Shown: piece after piece, positions 17,401 through 25,598 of the stretch
Numbering within the stretch: the stretch's first letter is position 1
How the letters are laid out: every line of letters starts with the position of its first letter
Assembly (NCBI GenBank): GCA_947364715.1
Contig: CANAUI010000012.1
Coordinates: 1-33,641, forward strand
Source: an uncultured Clostridium sp.
GTDB taxonomy: Bacteria > Bacillota > Clostridia > TANB77 > CAG-508
Direction: 5' to 3'
DNA length: 33,641 bases
Notes under the pieces: model-generated
Database searches by the model: none
Told to the model about the DNA's origin: nothing
Seen by the model: only the letters and a program-made list of their open reading frames with translations
Position numbers and translations under genes: made by a program

Positions 17401-17450
17401 ATATATAAAAATAGAGAGATAATCAATAAATTTTTATCAACTCTCTCTAT
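17401..17450 (-). terminator. Terminator/attenuator between the small peptide and the kinase
   Basis: Stem ATAGAGAGA/TCTCTCTAT (17442-17450 with 17411-17419), with further pairing inside, is followed on the minus strand by TTTTTATAT. It sits 7 bases after the peptide stop and 34 bases before the kinase start, so part of the transcripts should end after the peptide and the kinase would be made at a lower level. Confidence 0.8.
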
Positions 17451-17456
17451 TATTTA

Positions 17457-17507
17457 TTATAACCAAAAACTAAGCCATTTACACATTGCATCAAACCAAT
17501 CTAGCAT
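17457..17507 (-). CDS. 16-residue peptide MLDWFDAMCKWLSFWL, possible signalling peptide
   Basis: A very short frame starts at ATG 17507 behind a strong AAAGGTGGTGA RBS and encodes MLDWFDAMCKWLSFWL. The peptide is aromatic (three Trp, two Phe) and amphipathic, with one Cys at position 9. It lies directly upstream of an AgrC-like kinase, has a good terminator after it, and is preceded by 0A-box-like sites. It has no cleavable signal sequence and no adjacent AgrB-type processing gene. It could be an exported pheromone, a short amphipathic toxin-like peptide or a regulatory leader peptide. No homologue is known to me. Confidence 0.6.
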   Translation of the reverse strand: MLDWFDAMCKWLSFWL

Positions 17508-17574
17508 ACTTTTCACCACCTTTTTTTACAACTATAAATAAAAAATTATCATCTGTTGATAAAAAAAGGACGGT

Positions 17575-17611
17575 AACGACAAGTGAAAAAAAATGGTAGA
17601 AATTTGTCGAA
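17575..17611. promoter_or_regulatory. Pair of 0A-box-like sites
   Basis: A perfect 0A-box core TGTCGAA lies on the plus strand at 17605-17611, and an inverted partial match TGTCGTT on the minus strand at 17581-17575. They lie upstream of the peptide-kinase unit and directly downstream of the terminator of the Spo0A-like regulator, whose DNA-binding domain would be expected to recognise such a sequence. Regulation is inferred. Confidence 0.55.
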
Positions 17612-17613
17612 AA

Positions 17614-17667
17614 TAGAAAAAAACATATTATGGATATCAATATATTATTTGATACTTATAATATGTT
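17614..17667 (-). terminator. Terminator of the Spo0A-like regulator gene
   Basis: Arms AACATATTAT and ATAATATGTT (17622-17631 and 17658-17667), with additional inner pairing of GATATCAA and TTTGATA, are followed on the minus strand by a run of seven T. It lies 7 bases after the stop codon. Confidence 0.85.
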
Positions 17668-17673
17668 CATCTA

Positions 17674-18462
17674 CTAAATTTCTCTTTCTATTTTTTCTAC
17701 ATAATGATATATAAATTCCATTGTTGTTGGTACACCAGTTTCTGGACTTACTCTTGCTCTGTAATATTCTAACAAATCATCTACAGGTGTATTATTCCAA
17801 GCATGCATAATAGCATTTTGAATACCATTTGTAATTGTGTTACTAGATTTCTTATATATATTTGTTAAATGTCTAATAACATTTGTATTATCACGTTTAT
17901 TCTCAATCAAATATAAAATTGCATCATGTATATATTTTCTTCCTACCATTTTAGCAGGTATCCCAATTAAATCTAACTCTCTAATAATACAATCTGATAT
18001 CTTTTTCTTATTATCCTCCAATTCTTCTTTTAATATTTCAATTGTCTTTTGTGGAGCTACTTCTCTTAAACTTATTAATTTATTCAAAACATAATCAGCT
18101 GAATATCTTGGATGATTCTTGTACAATATAATATCTGCACCATTTTTATGTACTATATCATATATTCTTTTTGAATTAATATATGTTGTTACAACAACAA
18201 TTGGCTCATAGCTTAGATTCAATTTTTTAAGTTCTGATAAAAATCCTAAAGAATCTGTGTTTCCTGTCACACTATTATTTAATTCTAAATCTAATATAAT
18301 ACCTTCAGGCTGTTTCAATTTTGCATATTTTAGTCCCTCAATATCTGAGTCTGTAATTCCAATAATTTCTACATCTTTTCTATTCTTTACACTATTAATA
18401 AAATTGTTACAATCATTCCTATCATCTTCTATTATTAGTATTTTCATAGGTTTTGTTATCAT
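17674..18462 (-). CDS. Response regulator with Spo0A-like DNA-binding domain
   Basis: This 262-residue protein has an N-terminal receiver domain with acidic residues E12-D13-D14, phospho-acceptor D58 (IILDLEL), T92/T93 and K115. Its C-terminal 110 residues resemble the Spo0A effector domain: IPAKMVGRKYIHDAILYLIE matches the IPAHIKGY.YLRDAI region, and ITNGIQNAIMHAW matches the VERAIRHAIEVAW recognition segment. The length equals that of Spo0A (about 267). It is divergent enough, and placed next to a membrane kinase, that I think it is a paralogue rather than the master sporulation regulator. It has its own terminator, and 0A-box-like sites follow it. The ATG at 18462 has AAGGGGTG upstream; an internal ATG at codon 6 is possible. 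Confidence 0.85.
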   Translation of the reverse strand: MITKPMKILIIEDDRNDCNNFINSVKNRKDVEIIGITDSDIEGLKYAKLKQPEGIILDLELNNSVTGNTDSLGFLSELKKLNLSYEPIVVVTTYINSKRIYDIVHKNGADIILYKNHPRYSADYVLNKLISLREVAPQKTIEILKEELEDNKKKISDCIIRELDLIGIPAKMVGRKYIHDAILYLIENKRDNTNVIRHLTNIYKKSSNTITNGIQNAIMHAWNNTPVDDLLEYYRARVSPETGVPTTMEFIYHYVEKIEREI

Positions 18463-18610
18463 ATGTATACACCCCTTCTTTTTTATAATATTACCATATA
18501 ATTCTATAAAATACTATAATTCAACAATTTTTTTACCATGTCTTTTAATATATTATATTGTAAAATTTATATGTTTAATTTTTTAAATTTTATGATTGGA
18601 GGAAATTTAC

Positions 18611-18958
18611 ATGGATAAATGTGATTTAGATATAGAAAAACAAGAACAAATTTCAAGAGGTAAAAGAATTAAATATATTAGAGAAAATGAATTACATATG
18701 AATAAAACACAATTAGCAAAATATATTGGTATATCTAGTCAATTTCTTGGATTAGTTGAAGAAGGTAGAGGTAATTTAGTCTATAAAAGTATTAAAAAAC
18801 TTAGAGATTTAAGTGGTCATTCTGCTGATTATATTTTATATGGACTTGATGATACAGTTATAAATAAAACTAAAAATCTTTTAAATGAATATAGTAATAC
18901 AGAAATCGAAATAGTTATGGATATTATTAAAGATATTGCCATTTTCATAAAAAATTAG
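18611..18958 (+). CDS. XRE-family helix-turn-helix regulator
   Basis: This 115-residue protein has a Cro/C1-type helix-turn-helix (GKRIKYIRENELHMNKTQLA, then YIGISSQFLGLVEEGRG) at about residues 17-60. The C-terminal part is helical (TKNLLNEYSNTEIEIVMDII) and probably dimerises. It is divergently transcribed from the Spo0A-like regulator across a 148-bp AT-rich region that must hold both promoters, so it may control that locus. The start ATG at 18611 has TTGGAGGAAA 5-6 bases upstream, preferable to an ATG five codons earlier that lies before the RBS. Confidence 0.85.
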   Translation: MDKCDLDIEKQEQISRGKRIKYIRENELHMNKTQLAKYIGISSQFLGLVEEGRGNLVYKSIKKLRDLSGHSADYILYGLDDTVINKTKNLLNEYSNTEIEIVMDIIKDIAIFIKN

Positions 18959-19073
18959 TCGATTTCTTAAACTTTTTTGTACTTTTTGTATTATTTTGAA
19001 TATAATATATTGATTTTAATATATTACTTTAATAAAATATTCTATATATATATTATAAAGGGTGGAATATTTT

Positions 19074-19226
19074 ATGATGGGTAACTTTTTGATTTATTTA
19101 TATACTTTACCAAGAGAAGAACAAATTACACAAGTAGTAATAATTTCGTTTTTTTTCTTAGTTTTGTTTCTTTTTTCTATATTTTTAGATTTTATATCTT
19201 TAAAATTAAAAAAAGATAAAAATTGA
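19074..19226 (+). CDS. Small single-span membrane protein, 50 residues
   Basis: A frame starts at ATG 19074 (or the adjacent ATG at 19077) behind AAGGGTGG and encodes 50 residues: MMGNFLIYLYTLPREEQITQ, then a strongly hydrophobic helix of about 22 residues, then a Lys-rich end. The layout suggests one membrane helix with a short basic cytoplasmic tail. It ends at TGA, directly followed by a textbook terminator, so the reading is credible despite its size. It lies 115 bases after the XRE gene in the same direction, and may be part of the peptide/kinase signalling locus. Function unknown. Confidence 0.7.
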   Translation: MMGNFLIYLYTLPREEQITQVVIISFFFLVLFLFSIFLDFISLKLKKDKN

Positions 19227-19258
19227 CAATGATATATTAATATCATTGCCTTTTTATT
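19227..19258 (+). terminator. Rho-independent terminator
   Basis: Perfect 9-bp stem CAATGATAT/ATATCATTG (19227-19235 with 19240-19248), 4-base loop, then CCTTTTTATTT. It starts one base after the small membrane protein stop. Confidence 0.93.
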
Positions 19259-19295
19259 TCATAATTATATTTTTTATATACTAATCTATATTGTT

Positions 19296-19760
19296 TTAAA
19301 TTTCTTTATTCTTTTCTAAGTAATTAAAAAATCCGATACATCCTTCTACAATATCCTCGTAAGTAGCTGTAAAATTCCCTGTATACCATGGGTCTGCAAT
19401 ATCTCTTGGATTTTTTGAAAAGTCTAAAAGTTTATATATTTTTTTATCATTGTCCCCACCTATAATTCTTAAGATATTTCGAATATTACTTTCTTCCATT
19501 CCAATAATATAATTATATTTTTCATAATCTTGTTTTTCAATCCTTCTTGCCTTATGCTTTTTGTATGGAATCCCCATTTCATCTAATTTATCCTTTGTTC
19601 CATAATGCATATCATTTCCTACTTCTTCATAACTTGTAGCTACTGAATCAATATGAAATTGTTTTTCTAATCCTTTATTTTTTATCATGTCTTTAAATAC
19701 ATACTCTGCCATAGGAGACCTACAGATATTTCCTAAACATACAAATAAAACCTTAATCAT
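19296..19760 (-). CDS. Low-molecular-weight protein-tyrosine (or arginine) phosphatase
   Basis: This 154-residue protein has the active-site loop CLGNICRSP (nucleophile Cys8, Arg14) at the N-terminus and the general-acid loop DPWYTGNF near residue 120, as in LMW phosphatases. In Firmicutes this family includes tyrosine phosphatases and the protein-arginine phosphatase YwlE that opposes McsB. A clpE-like gene with a McsA-like zinc finger lies a few kb away, but no mcsB is visible, so I do not choose between the two activities. It is monocistronic and divergent from comM. Confidence 0.9.
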   Translation of the reverse strand: MIKVLFVCLGNICRSPMAEYVFKDMIKNKGLEKQFHIDSVATSYEEVGNDMHYGTKDKLDEMGIPYKKHKARRIEKQDYEKYNYIIGMEESNIRNILRIIGGDNDKKIYKLLDFSKNPRDIADPWYTGNFTATYEDIVEGCIGFFNYLEKNKEI

Positions 19761-19870
19761 TTCATTACCTCACTTTCGATGTTTTCTTTCTTTTTTACAC
19801 CTATTTTATCATTGATAAAACAAAGTTACAATTAACTGTTGATAAATATTCATAATTTTCCCTAAAATTA

Positions 19871-19899
19871 TTGACAAATTATGGAAATAAATATATACT
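19871..19899 (+). promoter_or_regulatory. Consensus promoter of comM-dprA-yraN
   Basis: Perfect -35 TTGACA (19871-19876), 17-base spacer, -10 TATACT (19894-19899). Transcription should start near 19906, giving a leader of about 100 bases to comM. A housekeeping-type promoter for these genes argues against control only by a dedicated competence sigma factor. Confidence 0.88.
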
Positions 19900-20004
19900 T
19901 TATTCATTAAATAATTCTTATTTTAATTTTTAAAATTTTTTATCTTATCATTTACATTCTATTTTTTCAAAAAACAAAAATTAATAACCAGAAAGGATGA
20001 TGCC

Positions 20005-21538
20005 ATGTTATCAATTGTCAAAAGTCTTGCATTACATGGTTTACAAGGCTATTTAGTTAACATACAAGTTGACATATCTGCTGGTATGCCTTCTTTTGAA
20101 ATTGTAGGCTTACCAGATACTAGCATTAGAGAAGCTAAAGAAAGAGTTAAGACAGCTATAAGAAATTCAACCTACGAATTTCTTAGTAGAAAAATTGTTG
20201 TTAATCTTGCACCTGCCAATACAAAAAAAGAAGGCTCTATTTTTGATTTGCCAATTGCTGTTGGAATTTTAATTGCTACTGGTTTCATTCACAATGCAGA
20301 TTTAAGTAATACAATCTTAATTGGTGAGCTTTCTTTAGATGGGTCTATTTGTCCAATTAAAGGTATTTTACCTATTTGTATAGAAGCAAAACATTTAGGA
20401 ATAAAACGCATAATTTTGCCTAAAGAAAATGCAAAAGAAGCTTCTATTATTGATGGACTTGACATTATACCTATTTCCAATTTAAACGAAATTATTGATT
20501 ATCTTAATAATTACCTTATCATTCCTTCTGAGCCTACATCACACTTTATCTCTGATACAAACACTATTTATGAATTTGATTTTTCAGAAGTAAAAGGACA
20601 AGAAAATGTTAAACGTGCTTTAGAAATATCCTCAGCAGGTGGACACAATTGTCTTTTAATTCGGTAGTCCAGGCTCTGGAAAAACAATGTTAGCTCGTAG
20701 GCTTCCATCTATTTTACCTGATTTAACTTTTAATGAAGCTTTAGAAATCACAAAAATTCATAGTATTTCTGGATTATTATCAAAAGATATTCCTTTTATA
20801 TTTAAAAGACCTTTTAGAAGTCCTCATCATACCATTACTGAAACTTCGTTAGTAGGAGGTGGTAGAATTCCAAAACCAGGTGAAATCAGTTTAGCACACT
20901 TCGGCGTTTTATTTTTAGATGAATTACCTGAATTTAATAAATCTACTTTAGAAGTTTTAAGAGGGCCTTTAGAAGATAAAATTGTAACAATTAGTCGTGT
21001 TGATTTTTCAACTACTTATCCTTGTAATTTTATGTTTATTGCTAGTATGAATCCATGTCCTTGTGGATATCACGGGTCTAAAGAAAAAAGATGTACTTGT
21101 AAAGAAAATCAAATTCAAAGATACATTAATAAAATAAGTGGTCCTCTTCTAGATAGAATTGATATTCATATAGAAGTAGAAGATGTAAATTATCAAAAAC
21201 TTGAAAATGATTCACCATCAGAAACTTCTGCTACAATTAGAAATAGAGTAAATAATGCTCGAAATATACAAATACATCGTTATAAAGAACATAATATTTT
21301 TTCTAATTCTGAATTAACCCCAAAATTGATTTCTAAATATTGCAAATTATCTTCTAATAATAAAAAAATTTTAAAAACTGCTTTTAATAAGCTTGGTCTT
21401 AGTGCAAGAGCTTATAGTAGAATCTTAAAGGTTGCTAGAACAATTGCAGATTTAGATAATTCACCAAACATTCAGTCACATCATTTAGCAGAAGCTATAC
21501 AATATAGGAGTTTAGATAGAAAATATTTATGTCGATAA
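20005..21538 (+). CDS. comM: ComM/YifB-family AAA+ ATPase, read through +1 shift at CGG
   Basis: Joined across one skipped base the protein has 510 residues, the normal length of YifB/ComM, a Mg-chelatase-like helicase that helps integrate imported DNA by extending branch migration. The N-terminal segment (219 codons) has the Lon-like domain start LHGLQGYLVNIQVDISAGMP, GLPDTSIREAKERV and NLAPANTKKEGS. The break falls exactly in Walker A: GGHNCLLI then CGG; skipping C gives GSPGSGKTMLARRLPSILP. Downstream are HHTITETSLVGGG, GEISLAHFGVLFLDELPEF (Walker B), SMNPCPCGYHG and SGPLLDRIDIHIEV. The ATG has GAAAGGATGA upstream. It is the first gene before dprA and yraN. Without the shift it would lack the whole ATPase. 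Confidence 0.9.
20662..20664 (+). other. +1 shift site: in-frame CGG in comM
   Basis: Reads CTT TTA ATT CGG TAG TCC. CGG is codon 220, immediately followed by a stop. Skipping its C gives ATT GGT AGT CCA GGC, I-G-S-P-G, the first glycine of the Walker A motif. The TAG directly after CGG resembles the arrangement of known regulated +1 sites but occurs only here. Confidence 0.9.
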
Positions 21539-21603
21539 GACCAAAAGTAATATTTGATGTTATAGGAAAATTTTAAAAATTTTATCTTAAAAGGAGTGAT
21601 TTT

Positions 21604-22676
21604 ATAAAAAAAATTAAAATTGATAACAAACTTTACCCTAAGCAATTAAGAAAAATACTCAACCCCCCTCAAACTTTGTATCTTGAAGGTAATACAGATT
21701 TATTTAATAATCCTATAATTGCGATTATTGGGTCACGCAAATGTACAAAAAATGGTAGACTTTTAACTCAAAAATTTTCTTATGAACTATCTCAATTACG
21801 GAGTTACAATTATTAGTGGATTAGCAGAACGGTATTGATACAATTGCTCATCTATATTCATATAATCAACTTGGTAAAACAATTGCTGTTTTAGGAAATG
21901 GATTTAATCATATTTTTCCTGAAGAAAATAAAGAATTATATAAAAAAATTTTAGATAACAATGGATTAATTATCAGTGAATATTCTCCTGATACAAAATG
22001 TCAGTCTAAATACTTTTTAGCAAGAAATCGTATTATTAGTGGATTATCTCTTGGTGTTCTTGTAATAGAAGCTGTATATAGAAGTGGTACTAGTGTTACT
22101 GCAAGATTAGCTATTTCACAAAACAAAAAAATTTTTTCTGTACCACATGAAATTTGGAATTCTCACGGAATAGGCACAAATAGACTAATTAAAAATGGTG
22201 CTATTTTAGTTATGGATACAGTAGATATTTTAAATGAATTTAAATGTTTAAACAAAATGGCAAAAAAAATTAATACTATTCAAAAAATTGATTTGAATTG
22301 TTTACATGTTGATTATGAAATTTTCAAAAATTCTAAAAAAGACATGAAATCTCTCCCATTTACAAAGTCTTCTGAAATTGATTTTTCTATAAATATATCT
22401 CAAAATTCTCAATCTAATTTTCATTCTTTGACTTCTTCTAATATTTTTCATAATACAAATTTCTTATCTTCCCATATACAAAATAAAAAAGAACTAAAAA
22501 ATCACAAATTGTCATATATTTATGATTTGATATCTGTTGACCCTATATCTATTAACGAACTTTGTAAAAAAACAGCTAAACCTATTTCTCAAATTTCTAA
22601 TGATTTGTTATTATTAGAATTAGAAGGTTATGTTCAAAAAGTTGCAGGTGGTTATATATGTATTTTAAGCAAATAA
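21604..22676 (+). CDS. dprA: DNA-processing protein DprA, two +1 shifts at CGG, AUA start
   Basis: The full protein is 356 residues when a base is skipped at 21799 and 21830. It has the Rossmann-fold core of DprA: IIGSRKCTKNG, then GVTIISGLAEGIDTIAH (both glycines produced by the skips), GKTIAVLGNGFNHIFPEEN, ISEYSPDTK, FLARNRIISGLS, VIEAVYRSGTSVTARLA and VPHEIWNSHGIGTNRLIKNGA. A C-terminal winged-helix part follows (ISINELCKKTAKPISQISND). DprA loads RecA on incoming single strands. There is no ATG, GTG or TTG at a suitable place; the AUA at 21604 is 7 bases after GGAG and gives (M)KKIKIDNKLYPKQL. It lies between comM and yraN, overlapping yraN by 19 bases. Confidence 0.88.
21799..21801 (+). 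other. +1 shift site 1: in-frame CGG in dprA
   Basis: Reads TCT CAA TTA CGG AGT TAC. CGG is in frame with the AUA start at 21604. Skipping its C gives TTA GGA GTT ACA ATT ATT AGT, L-G-V-T-I-I-S, the strand before the conserved SGLA motif. Confidence 0.85.
21830..21832 (+). other. +1 shift site 2: in-frame CGG in dprA
   Basis: Only ten codons after the first site the new frame reads GCA GAA CGG TAT TGA. Skipping C gives GCA GAA GGT ATT GAT, A-E-G-I-D, the invariant G-(I/V)-D of DprA, and enters the frame that runs to the stop at 22676. Confidence 0.88.
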
Positions 22677-23017
22677 CTGGAAAGTATGGAGAAGACTTAG
22701 CTTGTGAATATTTAGAAAAATCAAACTATACAATTATAAAACGTAATTTTTCTTGTTATTATGGTGAGATTGACATTATTGCAAAAGATATTTTTAAAAA
22801 TGAATTAGTATTTATAGAAGTAAAAACAAGGACAAACTTTAAATATGGTTTTCCTATTGATTCTGTTACTAAAAATAAACAAAAACATTTATTTAAAGCT
22901 TGTGAGTACTATTTATATAAATATAAGATTTGTCATCTTTTTGTTCGTATTGATGTAATTGAAATTTTTATTCAAAATAATATCCCTTATATTAATCATG
23001 TAAAACAGTTATTATAG
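22658..23017 (+). CDS. yraN: YraN family (UPF0102) nuclease-like protein
   Basis: This 119-residue protein has the YraN layout: TGKYGEDLACEYLEKSNYTI, then YYGEIDIIAKD and LVFIEVKTRTNFKYG. The E-x-D...E-V-K pattern is that of restriction-endonuclease-like folds, and the family is usually found next to dprA and DNA-repair genes; its activity is not firmly established. It overlaps dprA by 19 bases. The frame has no CGG and is intact, showing that the breaks in the two upstream genes are not general sequence decay of the operon. Confidence 0.93.
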   Translation: MYFKQITGKYGEDLACEYLEKSNYTIIKRNFSCYYGEIDIIAKDIFKNELVFIEVKTRTNFKYGFPIDSVTKNKQKHLFKACEYYLYKYKICHLFVRIDVIEIFIQNNIPYINHVKQLL

Positions 23018-23110
23018 TTGTTACTACATTACTGATTTATGGTTACTATTTACAGCTGATTAAATAGTAATGCTCTAACTCTACATAGTGTAAAAAACAC
23101 TTTAAATTTA

Positions 23111-23139
23111 TTGACTATTATTGGAATTTGAGGTATGAT
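23111..23139 (+). promoter_or_regulatory. Promoter of the clpE-like gene
   Basis: TTGACT (23111-23116), 17-base spacer, TATGAT (23134-23139), start near 23146. I see neither a CtsR operator repeat nor a CIRCE element in this region. Confidence 0.82.
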
Positions 23140-23178
23140 ATATATTGTATATTTATATAGAAATGAGGAGTTCAAAGT

Positions 23179-25542
23179 ATGTTATGTTCAGAATGTAATA
23201 AAAATCCAGCTATACTTTTTTATAAAAAAATTGAAAATGCTAAAGAATCTTTAGAAGGGTATTGTTTTGATTGTGCAAAAGCCAAAGGCATTAACCCTAA
23301 TGAAGTATTATATAAACAAAATGAAATTTTATCTAAAGATACTATTAATTTAAATGATATGACAAAACAATTTGAAACTATTTTTAAAGATTTAGCTGAA
23401 AATATTAATTTAGAGGATATTGAAAATATAGATGGTGCAATAACCTTTGAAAATAATAGTGATGACAATGGAGATGGACCTAGTAAAGTATCTGGTACAG
23501 CAATCCCATTAAGTTCTTTATTTTCTAATATGTTTGGTAATTCAAATAATAACAATAATAATGAACAAGAATTAAATAGTGGTAGAAAAAAAGTAAAAGT
23601 AGAAAAAAAGAAAAATACAAAACAAAACAAAAAGAAAAAGTTTTTAGATACCTATGGTACTAATTTAACAGTAAAATCAAAAAATAATGAATTAGATATT
23701 GTAATTGGAAGAGATAATGAAATTAAAAGAATTATTCAAATTTTAAATAGACGTTCTAAAAATAATCCTTGTTTAATTGGTGAGCCTGGTGTTGGTAAAA
23801 CAGCTATTGCTCAAGGATTAGCCATTCGAATTGCAAATCAAAATGTACCTGCAAAATTATTAAATAAAGAAGTATATCTTTTAGATATGACAGCTGTTAT
23901 CGCAGGAACACAATTTAGAGGACAATTTGAATCTAGAATGAAAGGCATTATTGATGAATGCAAAGAATATAGAAATATCATTTTAGTAATTGATGAAATT
24001 CATAATATTATTGGTGCTGGTGATGGTGAACATTCTATGAATGCTGCTAATATATTAAAACCTGCACTTTCAAATGGTGAAATCCAATTAATTGGTACTA
24101 CTACTTTAAAAGAATATAGAAAATATATTGAAAAAGATTCTGCTTTAGAAAGAAGATTTCAACAAGTTTTAGTAGAAGAGCCAGATATTGATGATTCTAT
24201 TGGTATTTTGGAAGGTATTAAAAAATATTATGAAGAATATCATAAAGTAAAAATTTCTTTAGATGTTATTAAACAAGCAGTTATTATGTCTGAAAAATAT
24301 ATTCATGATAGATTTTTACCAGATAAAGCAATTGATATTTTAGATGAAGCTTGTTCAAGAATTAATTTAGAAAATAAAGAATTATTTACTTTGGAAAAAT
24401 TAAAACAAGAACTAGAACAAGTACAAGCTGAAAAAGAAGATGTTATTGCTGCTGATTCTACAGAGGATTATCAAAAAGCAGCTGATTTAAAAACACATGA
24501 ATGTCAATTAATTGAACAAATTGATAAGTTAAATAAACAAATGAAGCCTAGACAATTAACAATCCAAGATATTGCCAATGTTATTGAAAGTTGGACAAAA
24601 ATACCTGTACAAAAAATTACAGAAGCAGAAACTCAAAAATTATTAAATTTAGAAACTAATCTTCATAAAAGAATTATTGGGCAAGATGAAGCTGTAAATA
24701 GCGTATCTAGGGCAATTCGTAGAAATAGAGCAGGATTAAAATCAACTAAAAGACCACCTTCTTTTATCTTTGTTGGTCCTACTGGTGTTGGTAAAACAGA
24801 ACTTGCCAAAAGTTTAGCTTATGAAATGTTTGGGTCTGAAGATTCTATTATCAGAATTGATATGTCAGAATATATGGAAAGTCACTCTACTTCTAAATTA
24901 ATTGGTGCACCTCCAGGATATGTTGGTTATGATGATGCAGGACAATTAACAGACAAAGTAAAAAGAAAACCATATTCTATCATTTTACTTGATGAAATTG
25001 AAAAAGCACATCCAGATGTATTTAATATTTTACTACAAGTATTAGATGATGGAGTCTTAACAGACAGTCAAGGAAATTCTGTTAGTTTTTCAAATACCAT
25101 TATTATTATGACATCTAATGCAGGCTCTAATCTAAACAATAATTCTATTGGTTTTGGAAATTCTATTATAAATAAAAATAAAATTATGGATAGTTTAAAA
25201 GATATATTTAGACCTGAATTTTTAAATAGAGTTGATGAAATTGTTAGTTTTGCTCCTTTAACAAATGAACAATTATTACAAATTGTTGACCTAATGTTAA
25301 ATGATACAATTAAAGCTTTGTCAGACAAAGATATAAAAATGAATATGTCAAAAGAAGCCAAAAACTATATTTTAGAAAAAGGAACAGACATAAAATTCGG
25401 AGCTAGACCATTAAGAAGAGCTATTCAAAGATATATTGAAGATGAATTATCTGAAATGATTTTAAAACAACAATTATTAGATGGGCAAACTGTTAACCTA
25501 GATTGTATAAATGGAAATTTAAAATTTGAAGTTAAAAAATAA
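23179..25542 (+). CDS. clpE: ClpE-like Clp protease ATPase with N-terminal zinc finger
   Basis: This 787-residue Hsp100 unfoldase has, instead of a Clp-N domain, a zinc finger of four cysteines (C3, C6, C29, C32) like those of ClpE and McsA, then a polar linker with Asn and Lys runs. AAA module 1 has Walker A GEPGVGKT (201-208) and LVIDEIHN near 270. A UVR-like coiled coil follows near 410-440 (YQKAADLKTHECQL). AAA module 2 has GPTGVGKTE near 533 and ILLDEIEKAHP. The IGFG loop near 657 is the ClpP contact, so it should feed the ClpP protease. It starts at ATG 23179 behind GAGGAG and is followed by pgsA. No ctsR or mcsB is adjacent. Confidence 0.93.
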   Translation: MLCSECNKNPAILFYKKIENAKESLEGYCFDCAKAKGINPNEVLYKQNEILSKDTINLNDMTKQFETIFKDLAENINLEDIENIDGAITFENNSDDNGDGPSKVSGTAIPLSSLFSNMFGNSNNNNNNEQELNSGRKKVKVEKKKNTKQNKKKKFLDTYGTNLTVKSKNNELDIVIGRDNEIKRIIQILNRRSKNNPCLIGEPGVGKTAIAQGLAIRIANQNVPAKLLNKEVYLLDMTAVIAGTQFRGQFESRMKGIIDECKEYRNIILVIDEIHNIIGAGDGEHSMNAANILKPALSNGEIQLIGTTTLKEYRKYIEKDSALERRFQQVLVEEPDIDDSIGILEGIKKYYEEYHKVKISLDVIKQAVIMSEKYIHDRFLPDKAIDILDEACSRINLENKELFTLEKLKQELEQVQAEKEDVIAADSTEDYQKAADLKTHECQLIEQIDKLNKQMKPRQLTIQDIANVIESWTKIPVQKITEAETQKLLNLETNLHKRIIGQDEAVNSVSRAIRRNRAGLKSTKRPPSFIFVGPTGVGKTELAKSLAYEMFGSEDSIIRIDMSEYMESHSTSKLIGAPPGYVGYDDAGQLTDKVKRKPYSIILLDEIEKAHPDVFNILLQVLDDGVLTDSQGNSVSFSNTIIIMTSNAGSNLNNNSIGFGNSIINKNKIMDSLKDIFRPEFLNRVDEIVSFAPLTNEQLLQIVDLMLNDTIKALSDKDIKMNMSKEAKNYILEKGTDIKFGARPLRRAIQRYIEDELSEMILKQQLLDGQTVNLDCINGNLKFEVKK

Positions 25543-25598
25543 AATTTTTAATTAATATGTAATCTTGCAAAAGAAGCGAGAAAGGAATGGAATTTTTT

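Noticed and set aside
17457-17507. AgrD cyclic-peptide precursor
   Set aside because: AgrD peptides are about 40-50 residues with an amphipathic leader and acidic tail, and need AgrB. This peptide has 16 residues and no AgrB neighbour.
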